Shown: positions 19,797 through 28,140, counted from the stretch's first letter. The stretch: DNA of 38,782 nucleotides from Peptococcaceae bacterium SCADC1_2_3 (GCA_000681355.2 JJNX02000012.1:1-38782); one strand, 5' to 3'. A program made the numbers and translations. The notes: a model not told the origin generated them from the sequence alone.

Positions 19797-20577
19797 TAAA
19801 AGAGCGTCCTTTGCAGTTAACCTGGTGGCAATGAATTAATGTCTGCATTCCCTGGCCGTAAACCTTAGCCAGGTTATCCGGCGAGGAAAGAAAATCAAAC
19901 GGCTGGTCAAAAACAAAAATTTGGGTGTCGTTTAAACAAGCCAGCCTTTTAACCCGGGCCGTAACTACTCCCACGTCATGAGAAATTAAGATAACGGTAA
20001 TATGCCACTGCTTGTTTAGCCGGTCAAGCAGCTCATATAATCCTTCCTGACCCTTTAAATCTACCCCTACGGTTGGTTCGTCAAGTAGAAAAAGCTCGGG
20101 TTCGTTTACCAGGGCGCGGGCAATAAAGACCTTTTGCACCTCACCCCCCGAAAGGTTCCCAATCAAGCATTTACGCTTATTTATAAGACCCACCGTTTCC
20201 AGGGCTGATTGTACTTTGGTCTGGTGAGTTTTTTTTAGCGCCCGAAGACGACCTATCTGACGGTATAAATTGGCCGCAACTATTTCCTCTACCGTAGCCG
20301 GGAAGCCAATATTGACGGAGGCCGCCCGTTGGGCCAGGTAGCCAATTTTATCCCACCTTTTAAATACCGTAATATCCTGGCCAAACAAACGGATTTGCCC
20401 GCGCCAGGGCTTTATAATACCCAGGGTCAGCTTTATAAAGGTGGTCTTGGCTGAACCATTGGGACCAATAAGACCCAAAAAATCCCCGGCGTTCACCCTT
20501 AAATTAATATTATTTAAAATGGGCTTAGCGTTATAACCAAAAGATAGGTTTTGGACCTCAATTACCGATACACTCAT
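19789..20577 (-). CDS. znuC: Zinc ABC transporter ATP-binding protein
   Basis: Cytoplasmic ATPase of the importer. Walker A is GPNGSAKTT, with Ala where most ABC proteins have Gly before the Lys, a variant also known in metal-type importers; signature LSGGEVQKVFIARAL, Walker B LFLLDEPTVGVD and the switch His (ILISHD) are normal. The end carries Cys/His (LIHCHQVNCKG). The start is taken at 20577 (MSVSVIEVQNLSFGY); in-frame ATG 20589 and TTG 20607 exist, but AAAGGA at 20590-20595 touches the former. It is translated 63 bp after znuA and overlaps znuB. Confidence 0.92.
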   Translation of the reverse strand: MSVSVIEVQNLSFGYNAKPILNNINLRVNAGDFLGLIGPNGSAKTTFIKLTLGIIKPWRGQIRLFGQDITVFKRWDKIGYLAQRAASVNIGFPATVEEIVAANLYRQIGRLRALKKTHQTKVQSALETVGLINKRKCLIGNLSGGEVQKVFIARALVNEPELFLLDEPTVGVDLKGQEGLYELLDRLNKQWHITVILISHDVGVVTARVKRLACLNDTQIFVFDQPFDFLSSPDNLAKVYGQGMQTLIHCHQVNCKGRSFNA

Positions 20578-20640
20578 TTTGACAATCATTCCTTTCGCTG
20601 GGCTCAAAGCACAAAAAGTAATGAAAAATTTTCTTTCAAG

Positions 20641-21759
20641 CTAAGCCTCCAAAGCCAATTTGAGGTTTTTCAGGTTTTGTTTCATTACTTTTAAGTAGTC
20701 TTTACCGCTTTCTTTATCTTTAACGGTTAGTCCGTGTACCGCATTTAAGGTTAGGGTTTGTATTTTTGCTTCCTGGGCCAGGGTTTGGGCTACTTTGGGG
20801 CTGTACGTTTCTTCAAAAAAAATATACTTTATTTGCCGCTGTCGGGCAAAGTCCACCAATTTTTGCATCTCTCCCGGGGAAGGCTCGCCCTCCGTACATA
20901 GTCCTAAAATGGCTACCTGTTTTAAGTGATAGCGGTCAGCCAGGTAAGCAAAGGCCGGGTTAACCACCACAAACTCTTTATGTCCAGCTTTCTTAACCAT
21001 AGCCTTAAATTGTCCGTCTAATTCATCCAGGGCCGCCGCCAGGTGTCGGTAATTTGAGGTAAAAGTTTCCTTATTTTCCGGACTGATTTTAACGAGAGCC
21101 TCTTTAATGTTTGCCGCTTGTTGTTTCGCCCGCACCGGGTCTAGCCAAACATGAGGGTCGTATAGACCATGTTCATGTTCATGCTCATGTTCATCTTCAG
21201 ATTTATCTTCAAGGGCCATTGCTTTGGGTTCATAGCTCGTTTCTTGCGCCTCCTTTTTAGTCGTCTTTTCTTCAGCGGCCCATTTTAATAAGTTAATGCC
21301 GCGGGAAGCGTCAACCAAGATACAGTTTGTTTCTTTTAAGGTGGCGGATACTTTATCCAGCCACGGCTCCATACCGGCGCCATTATAAATAAGAAGGTCA
21401 GCTTTTTGCAGTTCCATTAAGTCTTTAGCCGTAGGCTCCCAATCGTGCGGCTCGGCATTAGAAGGAACAAATTGCCGGATAATTACTTTATCGCTGCTAA
21501 TTTGGTGGGTAAAATCATACAAAGGGTAAATACTGGTATAAACGATAGGCTTAGGAGGCGTACTTGTTCCGGTTAAGGTGGGGCTGACCTTAGGCTGCCC
21601 GCAGCCAAAAATAGTCAGAATAAATAGCCCGGTCAGGCAAAATAAAAAAACGGACCAAAAACTTTTCTTCTTTAACCTCCCGAACGTTCTTTTCTGCCAT
21701 TCAACTCCCTTTTCTTGTTTCCTTTCATTATTCATGGTGGTTGCCCAAAAGTTCCTCAT
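20641..21759 (-). CDS. znuA: Zinc-binding lipoprotein, ABC transporter substrate-binding protein
   Basis: ZnuA/AdcA-type receptor that hands Zn to the permease. It has an N-terminal hydrophobic segment with lipobox TIFGC (Cys53), IVYTSIYPLYDFTHQI, PSNAEPHDWEPT (His105), a His-rich loop EDEHEHEHEHG (about 188-198), and DPHVWLDP (His203). At the third usual His ligand the sequence reads VVVNPAFAYLADRY, with Asn267 in place of His. The acidic ligand region FFEETYSPK is present. The listed start overlaps the zur stop by 4 bp; ATG 21735 (MNNERKQ) is an alternative. The long basic N-terminus is odd for a lipoprotein signal and may favour a later start. Confidence 0.92.
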   Translation of the reverse strand: MRNFWATTMNNERKQEKGVEWQKRTFGRLKKKSFWSVFLFCLTGLFILTIFGCGQPKVSPTLTGTSTPPKPIVYTSIYPLYDFTHQISSDKVIIRQFVPSNAEPHDWEPTAKDLMELQKADLLIYNGAGMEPWLDKVSATLKETNCILVDASRGINLLKWAAEEKTTKKEAQETSYEPKAMALEDKSEDEHEHEHEHGLYDPHVWLDPVRAKQQAANIKEALVKISPENKETFTSNYRHLAAALDELDGQFKAMVKKAGHKEFVVVNPAFAYLADRYHLKQVAILGLCTEGEPSPGEMQKLVDFARQRQIKYIFFEETYSPKVAQTLAQEAKIQTLTLNAVHGLTVKDKESGKDYLKVMKQNLKNLKLALEA

Positions 21760-22196
21760 CTCAGTCCTTCCTTTCTTCCCTCTTTACAGGACATACAGTA
21801 ACCATAAAGTTCCAAGGCATGTCCAATTACCGTGAACCCCCTTCGCTTGGCGGCTTTTAAATTCTGCTCGTTTACTAGACATCCTTCCAGACAGTAATAA
21901 CAACCGCATTTAAGGCAAACCAGGTGGTGATGGTGGGGGACGTTAACCTCAAAACGACTGGTTTCCTTACTCCTTAAATATATTTGTTGCACCATTCCTA
22001 AATCTACCATTAAGGTAAGGTTGCGATAAACCGTATCCGGACTTATGTCCGGGTACTTTTGCCGTACCTTTTCCCATATTTCACTGGCCTTGGGCGCTAA
22101 TGGGGCTTCGGCCAAAGCTTCTATAATTGCCCGGCGCTGAGGGGTAATTTTATAACCGTGTTGTTTTAATTGCTGGATAAAAAATTTATCATACAT
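21756..22196 (-). CDS. zur: Fur-family regulator, probably Zur
   Basis: The 146-residue Fur-family repressor has a winged helix (YKITPQRRAIIEALAE, SPDTVYRNLTLMVDLGMV) and a dimerisation domain with a regulatory His cluster (NVPHHHHLVCLKCG) and structural-type CLKC and CMSC pairs. First gene of the znu operon, with a 4-bp overlap to znuA; a palindromic box 20 bp upstream suggests autorepression. Zur rather than Fur or PerR is inferred from the neighbours. An extra CYYCLEGC motif in the dimerisation domain may form another metal site. Confidence 0.88.
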   Translation of the reverse strand: MYDKFFIQQLKQHGYKITPQRRAIIEALAEAPLAPKASEIWEKVRQKYPDISPDTVYRNLTLMVDLGMVQQIYLRSKETSRFEVNVPHHHHLVCLKCGCYYCLEGCLVNEQNLKAAKRRGFTVIGHALELYGYCMSCKEGRKEGLR

Positions 22197-22215
22197 TTTC
22201 TTTAAGTAAAAATCC

Positions 22216-22237
22216 TAAATAAGTTTATTCTTATTTA
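22216..22237. promoter_or_regulatory. Candidate Zur operator
   Basis: TAAATAAG-TTTATT-CTTATTTA is a perfect 8-6-8 inverted repeat between the -10 box and the zur start codon. It resembles AT-rich Fur/Zur boxes in form and would cover the transcription start. Confidence 0.6.
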
Positions 22238-22239
22238 AG

Positions 22240-22268
22240 ATTAAACTATATTTTTTTATTTAAGTCAA
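22240..22268 (-). promoter_or_regulatory. Promoter of the zur-znuACB operon
   Basis: On the minus strand TTGACT (22268-22263), 17-base spacer, TTTAAT (22245-22240). It is immediately upstream of the candidate Zur box. Confidence 0.6.
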
Positions 22269-22296
22269 GCTTAAATTTTTTCCCTGTTTATATTGA

Positions 22297-22331
22297 CCCT
22301 AACCCCCTCCCCTTGAGGGAGGGGGTTAGGG
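22297..22331. repeat. C/G-rich hairpin repeat between zur and deoB
   Basis: CCCTAACCCCCTCCC (22297-22311) and GGGAGGGGGTTAGGG (22317-22331) form a perfect 15-bp stem. A related C-run/G-run hairpin is at 28141-28192. It could act as a bidirectional terminator or be a dispersed repeat. Confidence 0.65.
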
Positions 22332-22398
22332 GGAGGGGGATTTGAACTTTTTCGGCCGTCTCTTATAAAGATACTTTGTTTTAAGGAATAATTATTCT

Positions 22399-22426
22399 TT
22401 GTAAGTTTATAAACTTTTGGTAAGAT
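22399..22426 (+). promoter_or_regulatory. Possible deoB promoter
   Basis: TTGTAA (22399-22404), 16-base spacer, TAAGAT (22421-22426), upstream of the REP-like hairpin and deoB. Moderate match only. Confidence 0.35.
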
Positions 22427-22454
22427 AAGAGCAACTAAAACAGGTAAAAGTAGA

Positions 22455-22495
22455 CCGGGCTCGGAGGGTAGGCATCTTGCCTGCCCGAAGCCTGG
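22455..22495. repeat. REP-like hairpin repeat, copy 2 (inverted)
   Basis: Reverse-complement copy of the element at 18052-18092 with only a few differences (GGGTAGGCA, TGCCTGCCCGAAGCCTGG). It lies directly upstream of the deoB ribosome site. Confidence 0.7.
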
Positions 22496-22514
22496 TTAAA
22501 GGGTGGCGATTTTT

Positions 22515-23687
22515 TTGTTTATCAAGCGGGTTGTTTTAGTTGTTTTAGACAGTGTAGGGATCGGTGCGCTTCCCGATGCAGCCATTTACGGTGACGAAGG
22601 AAGTCATACTTTGGCTAATTGCGCCTCTTTTGTTAAGGGCGTATTTTTACCTCATCTGGCTTGCTTAGGCTTAGGAAATATTACCTTTATTTCTAGCGTG
22701 CCCCCGGTACTTCAGCCCGCAGGGGCATACGGAAAAATGGCGGAAAAATCTCCGGGCAAGGATACCACTACCGGTCACTGGGAAATAGCCGGTCTTATTT
22801 TAGATAAACCTTTTCCTGTTTACCCCGGTGGTTTTCCGCCGGAAATAATTGAGTCCTTTCAGGAGCTTGTTGGCCGGCCTGTGCTGGGTAATAAAGCAGC
22901 TTCGGGAACGGAGATTATTGTCGAGTTAGGGGAAAAACACTTGCAAACAGGTTACCCTATTGTTTATACCAGCGCCGACAGCGTCTTTCAAATTGCCGCT
23001 CACGAAGAGATAATTCCGGCAGAAAAACTTTATTTTTGGTGTCAGGCTGCCCGCAGTTTACTGCAGGGAAAGCATGGGGTGGGGCGGGTAATTGCCCGGC
23101 CTTTTATGGGACCACCAGGGGCTTTTTACCGTACTGCCCGCCGGCGTGATTTTTCTTTGCCCCCTTTTAGTCCAACCATTTTAGACGGATTAAAAGATAG
23201 CGGTCTGGCGGTATTTGCCGTAGGTAAAATAAAAGATATTTTTGCCGGGCAGGGAATAACCCATTCTGTAACCACCCAAAACAATCAAGAGGGAATTGAT
23301 AAGACGTTGGCCTTTCTGGATAAAAAGGAAAAGGGGCTAATTTTTACCAACCTGATTGATTTTGACATGCTTTACGGTCACCGCAATGACCCTTATGGTT
23401 ACGCTAAAGCGCTGGAGGAATTTGATACGCGTCTTCCTGAAATCATTGAAGTTTTACAACCAGATGATATTTTGATTCTTACCGCCGACCACGGTTGCGA
23501 CCCTACCACCCCCAGCACTGACCACAGCAGGGAATATGTCCCTTTGTTGGTTTACGGGAAAAAAGTAAAAGCAGGCGTAAATCTGGGCGTTCGCGATACT
23601 TTCGCTGATGTTGCGGCTACCATAGCCGATATCTTTAACCTTTCTTCTCCCCGGGGTAAAAGTTTTGCTCCGGAAATTTTTCATTAA
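22515..23687 (+). CDS. deoB: Phosphopentomutase
   Basis: DeoB converts (deoxy)ribose-1-phosphate to the 5-phosphate in nucleoside salvage, using two Mn ions. Motifs of this alkaline-phosphatase-fold enzyme: [27 protein letters not shown] (metal Asp), [13 protein letters not shown] (phosphorylated Thr), [57 protein letters not shown] (metal Asp/His). TTG 22515 fits the family start and lies 8 bases after AAAGGGTGG; GTG 22503 would add four residues and sits within that ribosome site. About 390 residues, the usual size. rnhB follows 13 bp later. Confidence 0.93.
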   Translation: MFIKRVVLVVLDSVGIGALPDAAIYGDEGSHTLANCASFVKGVFLPHLACLGLGNITFISSVPPVLQPAGAYGKMAEKSPGKDTTTGHWEIAGLILDKPFPVYPGGFPPEIIESFQELVGRPVLGNKAASGTEIIVELGEKHLQTGYPIVYTSADSVFQIAAHEEIIPAEKLYFWCQAARSLLQGKHGVGRVIARPFMGPPGAFYRTARRRDFSLPPFSPTILDGLKDSGLAVFAVGKIKDIFAGQGITHSVTTQNNQEGIDKTLAFLDKKEKGLIFTNLIDFDMLYGHRNDPYGYAKALEEFDTRLPEIIEVLQPDDILILTADHGCDPTTPSTDHSREYVPLLVYGKKVKAGVNLGVRDTFADVAATIADIFNLSSPRGKSFAPEIFH

Positions 23688-23700
23688 ATGAGGCTTTAAT

Positions 23701-24294
23701 ATGGATAGACTTTATTACGAACGTAAAATATGGGAAAAAGGTTTTCATTTGGTGGCGGGGATTGATGAAGCCGGCAGAGGGAGTTTAATTGGGGCGGTAG
23801 TGGCGGCGGCCGTAATTTTACCCCAGAATTTCATACACCCGGAAATTAAAGATTCCAAAATGCTTTCCGCGGCCAAAAGAGAATTACTTTATGAGCTTAT
23901 TTACCAAAGGGCACTGGCCGTTGGGGTGGGTATGGCTGAGCTTGAAATTGTAGAACGTCTTAACGTTAAAAATGCGGCGCGCCAGGCCATGCTTGAAGCG
24001 GTAAATAATTTGGTCTTTAAACCTGATTATTTGCTTGTTGACGCCGAAAATATAGCCTTGAACATTCCTCAGGAAAATATTATTAAAGGAGACGTTAAAA
24101 GCCAGAGTATTGCTGCTGCCTCCATCATTGCCAAAGTAACCAGAGACCGCCTGTGTTTAAAGTGGGATACCCTTTATCCCGAATACGGGTTTAAAAAAAA
24201 TAAGGGTTATTTAACCCGCCAGCATAAAGAAGCCCTCCTGACTTATGGACCATGTCCCATTCACCGCCCTTCTTTTTTAAGAAAATTATTTTAA
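23701..24294 (+). CDS. rnhB: Ribonuclease HII
   Basis: RNase HII nicks RNA in RNA-DNA hybrids, including single misincorporated ribonucleotides. The 197 residues carry the signature LVAGIDEAGRGSLIGAVVAAAVI (Asp-Glu pair), KDSKMLSAAKRE (third acidic site), DYLLVDAENI (Asp) and KGDVKSQSIAAASIIAKVTRDRL. Length is normal. It is the last clear core gene; the region to the right is accessory. The ribosome site is weak (GAGG), suggesting coupling to deoB. Confidence 0.94.
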   Translation: MDRLYYERKIWEKGFHLVAGIDEAGRGSLIGAVVAAAVILPQNFIHPEIKDSKMLSAAKRELLYELIYQRALAVGVGMAELEIVERLNVKNAARQAMLEAVNNLVFKPDYLLVDAENIALNIPQENIIKGDVKSQSIAAASIIAKVTRDRLCLKWDTLYPEYGFKKNKGYLTRQHKEALLTYGPCPIHRPSFLRKLF

Positions 24295-24433
24295 AAAATA
24301 AATCACTGACATCTTGATGAACGCCGGGAAAGAACTTGTTTCTACCACAATAGAACAGGAACTTAGTCTGCGTCAACGAGAAATCCTGCAACCTTTATCT
24401 TCCAGATAATTGAGCACCAGATAATTGAGTGCC

Positions 24434-24462
24434 TTGACTTACTATCGATATTTTGATAGAAT
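24434..24462 (+). promoter_or_regulatory. Promoter and operator of the toxin-antitoxin operon
   Basis: TTGACT (24434-24439), exactly 17 bases, TAGAAT (24457-24462). The palindrome ATATGCATAT overlaps the end of the -10 (about 24461-24470) and may be the antitoxin operator. Confidence 0.65.
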
Positions 24463-24492
24463 ATGCATATATTGAGGTTGGAGGTGCGTATT

Positions 24493-24756
24493 ATGCCAAA
24501 CATCAGGCCCAGCTCTGATTTGAGGAATAAATATAATGAGATTTCGGAGTTTTGCCATAAGTATTCCGAGCCGGTCTATATCACGAAAAACGGACAGGGC
24601 GATTTAGCGGTTATGAGCATTGAAACCTATGAAAAGCTTGTCGGCAAGTTTGAGCTATATAAGCTGCTGGACGAGGGCATGGAGGCTATGAAGAATAGCA
24701 GAATAATCCCCGCTAAGGATGTTTTTGAAAAGATTGAGCGCGGGATTTCTGAATGA
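24493..24756 (+). CDS. Antitoxin, Phd/YefM (RelB-like) family
   Basis: The 87-residue antitoxin begins MPNIRPSSDLRNKYNEISEF and has the Phd/YefM N-terminal DNA-binding fold (YSEPVYITKNGQGDLAVMSIETYEKL), followed by a C-terminal tail that binds toxin (KNSRIIPAKDVFEKIERG). The start is ATG 24493 after GGAGGTG (24480-24486); an upstream in-frame ATG 24463 lies within the promoter region and is rejected. The stop overlaps the toxin ATG by 4 bp. Confidence 0.88.
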   Translation: MPNIRPSSDLRNKYNEISEFCHKYSEPVYITKNGQGDLAVMSIETYEKLVGKFELYKLLDEGMEAMKNSRIIPAKDVFEKIERGISE

Positions 24757-25067
24757 AACAGTATAAGGTTTTAATGACCGAACCGGCGGCGGACGATTTG
24801 CAGGAGACTGCGCGGTATATTTCAAAGGAACTAAGAGAGCCTGCCGTTGCATTAAAGCTGGTCGAAAAAATTAAAGAGACGGTGATGAGCCTTGCTGACA
24901 TGCCGGCCCGCCATGCACTGGTGGCCGATGAGCGCCTTACCGTGCAAGGGATACGAAAGCTGACAGTGGAAAACTACATCGTGTTTTATGTTGTTTCTGA
25001 AGAGGATATGGCGGTGACGGTGGTTAGAATTCTTTGCGGCAGACGGGATTGGATAAATTTGTTGTAA
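24753..25067 (+). CDS. Toxin, RelE/ParE superfamily
   Basis: The 104-residue basic protein shows the RelE/ParE fold: VLMTEPAADDLQETARYISKEL, a middle MSLADMPARHALV, RKLTVENYIVFYVVSEEDMAVTVVRILCGRRDWINLL. The conserved C-terminal R-RRDW segment is typical of the ParE/RelE group; whether it cuts mRNA or poisons gyrase is not evident. Overlap ATGA with the antitoxin is standard for such operons. It sits at the boundary between core and mobile DNA and may stabilise the region. Confidence 0.88.
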   Translation: MKQYKVLMTEPAADDLQETARYISKELREPAVALKLVEKIKETVMSLADMPARHALVADERLTVQGIRKLTVENYIVFYVVSEEDMAVTVVRILCGRRDWINLL

Positions 25068-25159
25068 GCCATACGAGTGCGAGTGGCGTTATAGGCATAC
25101 AAATACAAATAGAGGGACGGTTCCTAAAAGGGCCAATCGGAAGTTTTGCGCATGAAAAG

Positions 25160-25194
25160 GGCTCAACTGGCGGGTATTCGCTGCTTGTTGAGCC
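25160..25194. other. Hairpin downstream of the toxin gene; otherwise unassigned gap 25068-25386
   Basis: GGCTCAAC (25160-25167) pairs with GTTGAGCC (25187-25194). It may be a weak terminator of the toxin operon, but no U-tract follows. The rest of 25068-25386 shows no gene; it probably includes the outer end of the ISL3 relic. Confidence 0.35.
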
Positions 25195-25386
25195 TTAATA
25201 ATAACTATGCGTATAATCTACCTGCAAAATTTTAGATTGCCCGGAAAAATGAAGTCGCGATCAGTAAAGGCCTTCTCCTATGGGGTTTAGAAATAGTACA
25301 GGGAATATTGTAAAGGAAACCTTATTACAAAAGCAAATTATGAAAATAGCAAAAAAACAATTGTTATTAAAAATAATGGTTCTTTC

Positions 25387-26235
25387 TCATCTTAAGTGGG
25401 TAGCCCAGCCTTGACTTACGTCCAGTTTTCCTGTAAGCATATAGATCATGGTTTTAAGGTTCTTAAAGGTTCTGTAGCCTCTCGCCTTTGCCTTGGCCGC
25501 CTGCACGAGACTGTTGAGGCCTTCTAGAATCCCGTTATTGATCCGGCTTTTGTACCAGCGCAGCACGCCGGACCAATGACGCTTTATCGTTTTGGCCGCT
25601 CCTTTGATCTCTTCAATACGGCTATGGGTGGCCCAGAAATACCACTTCTTTAAGGCCCTCTCGAACCCTTCTTATGTCTCCTCTTTGTAGATTTCTTGGA
25701 AGTTCTCACGAATATAATAGGCTCTTACTGTTTTCAGGTTGATTCCGGGCATGGATTCTATCGTGTGCAACGCATCCCGTAGTGAGGTTATCCCGGTTCT
25801 TCAGGAAAAGATACTTCTGCCCCCGCAACAGGCGCTACTCTTGTGTCTCGGTTTTTCTCACGCTATCAACAGTGGCATTGATGATCTTCATGATGTGGTA
25901 TTTGTCAAAGGTGATCGCGACATTGGGTAGATTTTCCTCTACTCCCTTCATAAAGGCAGGAGACATGTCGATAGAAACATCCGTGATGTCCCGGGTGTTG
26001 CAATGACGTTCCTTGAAGTCTTCGACAAATGCAGTCATTGTCTCCGAACCTTTGCCTTCCGCGACAAAAATCGTTCGCTTTTCCGTCAAATCAACAAAGA
26101 GAGAGACATAATCATGCCCCCCTTTGTTTTTGATGTTTCGTCTACTCCTATCTGTTTCACGCCGGAATAGTCCTCCCGCCCGCGGGCTGTCTCAGTATAG
26201 TACTGCATCATTCTCCAAAGCTTGTTATCATCCAC
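25387..26235 (-). pseudogene. ISL3-family transposase relic
   Basis: Reading the minus strand gives ISL3 transposase text broken by several lesions: VDDNKLWRMMQYYTETARG, GVKQIGVDETS (first catalytic Asp region), a frameshift near 26117, DYVSLFVDLTEKRTIFVAEG, VSIDMSPAFMKG (second Asp), HIMKIINATVDSVRKTETQE, an in-frame TAG near 25834, LLRGQKYLFLKNRDNLT, another frameshift near 25780, ESMPGINLKTVRAYYIREN, a TAA near 25675, then KRHWSGVLRWYKSRINNGIL (catalytic Glu region), KAKARGYRTF and a C-terminus GWATHLR. The N-terminal zinc finger/HTH part is missing. The copy is dead. Confidence 0.85.
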
Positions 26236-26300
26236 TTAAAGAATTTTTTTCTTTTAAAAGAATAACAAAAAATACATCCGTTCATATAATAAATTAAGAT

Positions 26301-26316
26301 GGTAACCCGGGTTACC
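26301..26316. promoter_or_regulatory. Perfect palindrome upstream of a small membrane gene
   Basis: GGTAACCCGGGTTACC is a perfect 16-bp palindrome between a TATAAT (26285-26290) and the gene starting at 26346. The place fits a repressor operator. A second perfect palindrome, TTCTTTTAAAAGAA, is at 26249-26262. No good -35 box was seen. Confidence 0.45.
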
Positions 26317-26345
26317 TAAAATTATTGTTCAAAGGAGGAAATTTT

Positions 26346-26561
26346 ATGATGGATGTAATTGAAAAAGCCGATACGGTAGAAAAACCGGATGTTGGCAAGA
26401 AAGGTCTTATCTTTGGCCTTCTCACGCCTCAATTATTGGGGTTGCTTATTGCCGGATTAGGTTTATTTTTAGTAATTGTGGGATGGAATTTAGGTTCAAC
26501 CGTAATAGGATTTATTGGCGCCGTTCTTTTCTTAATCGGGGTAATTATCTTTGCTTTATAA
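26346..26561 (+). CDS. Small two-helix membrane protein
   Basis: A 71-residue protein not assigned to a family. A charged N-terminus (MMDVIEKADTVEKPDVGKKG) leads into two membrane segments (LLTPQLLGLLIAGLGLFLVIVG and TVIGFIGAVLFLIGVIIFAL). A strong AAAGGAGGA (26331-26339) precedes ATG 26346. It is the first gene after the ISL3 relic and has its own palindromic upstream site and a downstream hairpin, so it is probably a separate unit. Confidence 0.65.
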   Translation: MMDVIEKADTVEKPDVGKKGLIFGLLTPQLLGLLIAGLGLFLVIVGWNLGSTVIGFIGAVLFLIGVIIFAL

Positions 26562-26592
26562 AAATAAAATGTTTTCCCTGTCCACTTTGGCT

Positions 26593-26616
26593 AAGGGCTA
26601 CCATACGTAGCCCTTT
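26593..26616 (+). terminator. Terminator-like hairpin
   Basis: AAGGGCTAC-CATAC-GTAGCCCTT stem (26593-26615) followed by TGTTCTT. It closes the small membrane gene unit. Confidence 0.5.
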
Positions 26617-26662
26617 GTTCTTAAAAATATCTTTTAATTAACTGTATGAGGATGTGTTTTTA

Positions 26663-26908
26663 TTGGTAAATCCAGCAAATAAAAGTATTAATGGTATCCT
26701 GGAGAGGATAAATAAAAAAATAGAAGTCATTAAAACTAACCGGCCGGAATCCCTGCCCGTAGATAAGCTTAACGCTAACCTGGCTGTCCTGATTAAGGTA
26801 GTAACGCAGTTGAAACAGCACCAAAATCAAAAAGGTGAGATTCTTAAACAGCTTAACCAAATGGTCCAGGAAGTAAATAAAGTTAAAAATTTAATACCGG
26901 GGGGTTAA
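26663..26908 (+). CDS. Small coiled-coil hypothetical protein
   Basis: About 81 residues; no family recognised. It is hydrophilic with heptad-like Leu/Ile/Val spacing (INGILERINKKIEVIK, LNANLAVLIKVVTQLKQ, GEILKQLNQMVQEVNKVKNL), so probably a helical bundle or coiled coil. TTG 26663 is chosen because GAGG (26648-26651) overlaps the alternative GTG 26654. It ends 10 bp before the subtilisin gene and probably shares its transcript; a partner or regulator role is possible but unproven. Confidence 0.55.
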   Translation: MVNPANKSINGILERINKKIEVIKTNRPESLPVDKLNANLAVLIKVVTQLKQHQNQKGEILKQLNQMVQEVNKVKNLIPGG

Positions 26909-26918
26909 TGATACATTT

Positions 26919-28106
26919 ATGTTCAGAAAAATATTTTGGATGGAAGAAAAATCTACTTTAGGAAATGAGCTAATTGTGTTGTTAAGACCTGGCTTAAAAA
27001 CAAGGGTTGTTCTTGATTTGTTAAAGAGGCACGGGGCGAAAAACATCTTCTTTTTGCCTTTAATCAGCGGGGTTGTTTGTACCGGACTTGGAGAAAAAGT
27101 TTTAGCATTCTTAAAGACACATAAAGAAGTTTTACATATTGAAGAAAACATAAAGGTAAAATTATACCCGGTAGTAAAAATTAAACATCCCTGGGGCGAG
27201 TCTATTTTTAAAACTAAAGGCAGACAACAAATAATTCCCTGGGGAACGGCCCGCATTGGCGCAAATAAAGCCTGGCCTGCTTCACAAGGAAAAACAGTTA
27301 ACGTGGCAGTCCTGGATACCGGAATTTACGCCAAACACCCCGATTTACAGGCCAATGTAAAAGGCGGCGTTAATATAATCAATTCTAAGCGTCCTTTTTA
27401 CGATGATAATGGCCACGGTACTCACCTGGCCGGCACTATTGGCGCCGTGGACAATGGGGCTGGTATTATTGGCGTAGCGCCGCAGGTTAATCTTTTTGCC
27501 GTAAAAGTATTGGATGAAAACGGAAGGGGCAGCATTGCAGACATAGTTAGGGGTTTGGACTGGTGCGTCCAAAATAAAATGCAGGTAGTAAACATGAGTT
27601 TTGGCAGCAACCGCCCCAGTGCCGCTCTTCACCAGGCTATAAAAGCCGCCGCCGGAGCAGGGATAGTCTTGGTGGCTGCGGCTGGTAATGACGGGAGTAA
27701 AAATTCCGTGGATTATCCGGCTGTGTACCCGGAAACTATTGCTATTGGCGGGATAAACGAAAGAAATCAACTTTTTATCTTTAGCAGTCAGGGCCCGGAA
27801 ATAGATTTGGTAGCTCCGGCTACACGTGTTCTCTCTACAGCCAGAGGGGGCGGGTATGAAAAAATGAGCGGCACATCTATGGCTGCTACTCACGTAACCG
27901 GCGTAGCCGCCTTATTAATAGCTCATAATCGCGAAAAAGATTCAACCGGGATATTTAAGAGTCTAAAAACTACGGCAGAAAATATAAAAGGCCTTAAGTC
28001 TTCCCAACAAGGGGCAGGGTTGGTCCGGGCAGATTATGCTTTATACAGACGACAAGAACAGCTCAATTTGTCTATTGCGTCGGAAGTAAGCCAAAACGTA
28101 TCTTAG
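26919..28106 (+). CDS. S8-family subtilisin-like serine protease, no signal peptide
   Basis: The 395-residue protein has an N-terminal I9-like propeptide region (about 15-82: NELIVLLRPGLKTRVVLDLL...HKEVLHIEENIKV) and a full peptidase S8 domain (about 105-380). The catalytic triad is Asp133 (VAVLDTGIY), His166 (GHGTHLAGT) and Ser320 (SGTSMAATHVTG); oxyanion Asn257 is in AAAGNDG. There is no signal peptide or lipobox, so an intracellular or mother-cell role is likely, unless a different start is used. In-frame ATG 26940 is an alternative. It sits among small helical genes and upstream of a spoVM-like gene, so a sporulation role is conceivable. Confidence 0.9.
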   Translation: MFRKIFWMEEKSTLGNELIVLLRPGLKTRVVLDLLKRHGAKNIFFLPLISGVVCTGLGEKVLAFLKTHKEVLHIEENIKVKLYPVVKIKHPWGESIFKTKGRQQIIPWGTARIGANKAWPASQGKTVNVAVLDTGIYAKHPDLQANVKGGVNIINSKRPFYDDNGHGTHLAGTIGAVDNGAGIIGVAPQVNLFAVKVLDENGRGSIADIVRGLDWCVQNKMQVVNMSFGSNRPSAALHQAIKAAAGAGIVLVAAAGNDGSKNSVDYPAVYPETIAIGGINERNQLFIFSSQGPEIDLVAPATRVLSTARGGGYEKMSGTSMAATHVTGVAALLIAHNREKDSTGIFKSLKTTAENIKGLKSSQQGAGLVRADYALYRRQEQLNLSIASEVSQNVS

Positions 28107-28140
28107 AGGAATGAAGATGGATGAAGGTTAAAATACCCCA

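Noticed and set aside
22297-22331. CRISPR-like or riboswitch reading of the C/G-rich hairpin
   Set aside because: A simple perfect hairpin with no spacer pattern or conserved riboswitch core.
27345-27893. 182-codon minus-strand frame
   Set aside because: Antisense to the S8 protease catalytic domain; no homology features.
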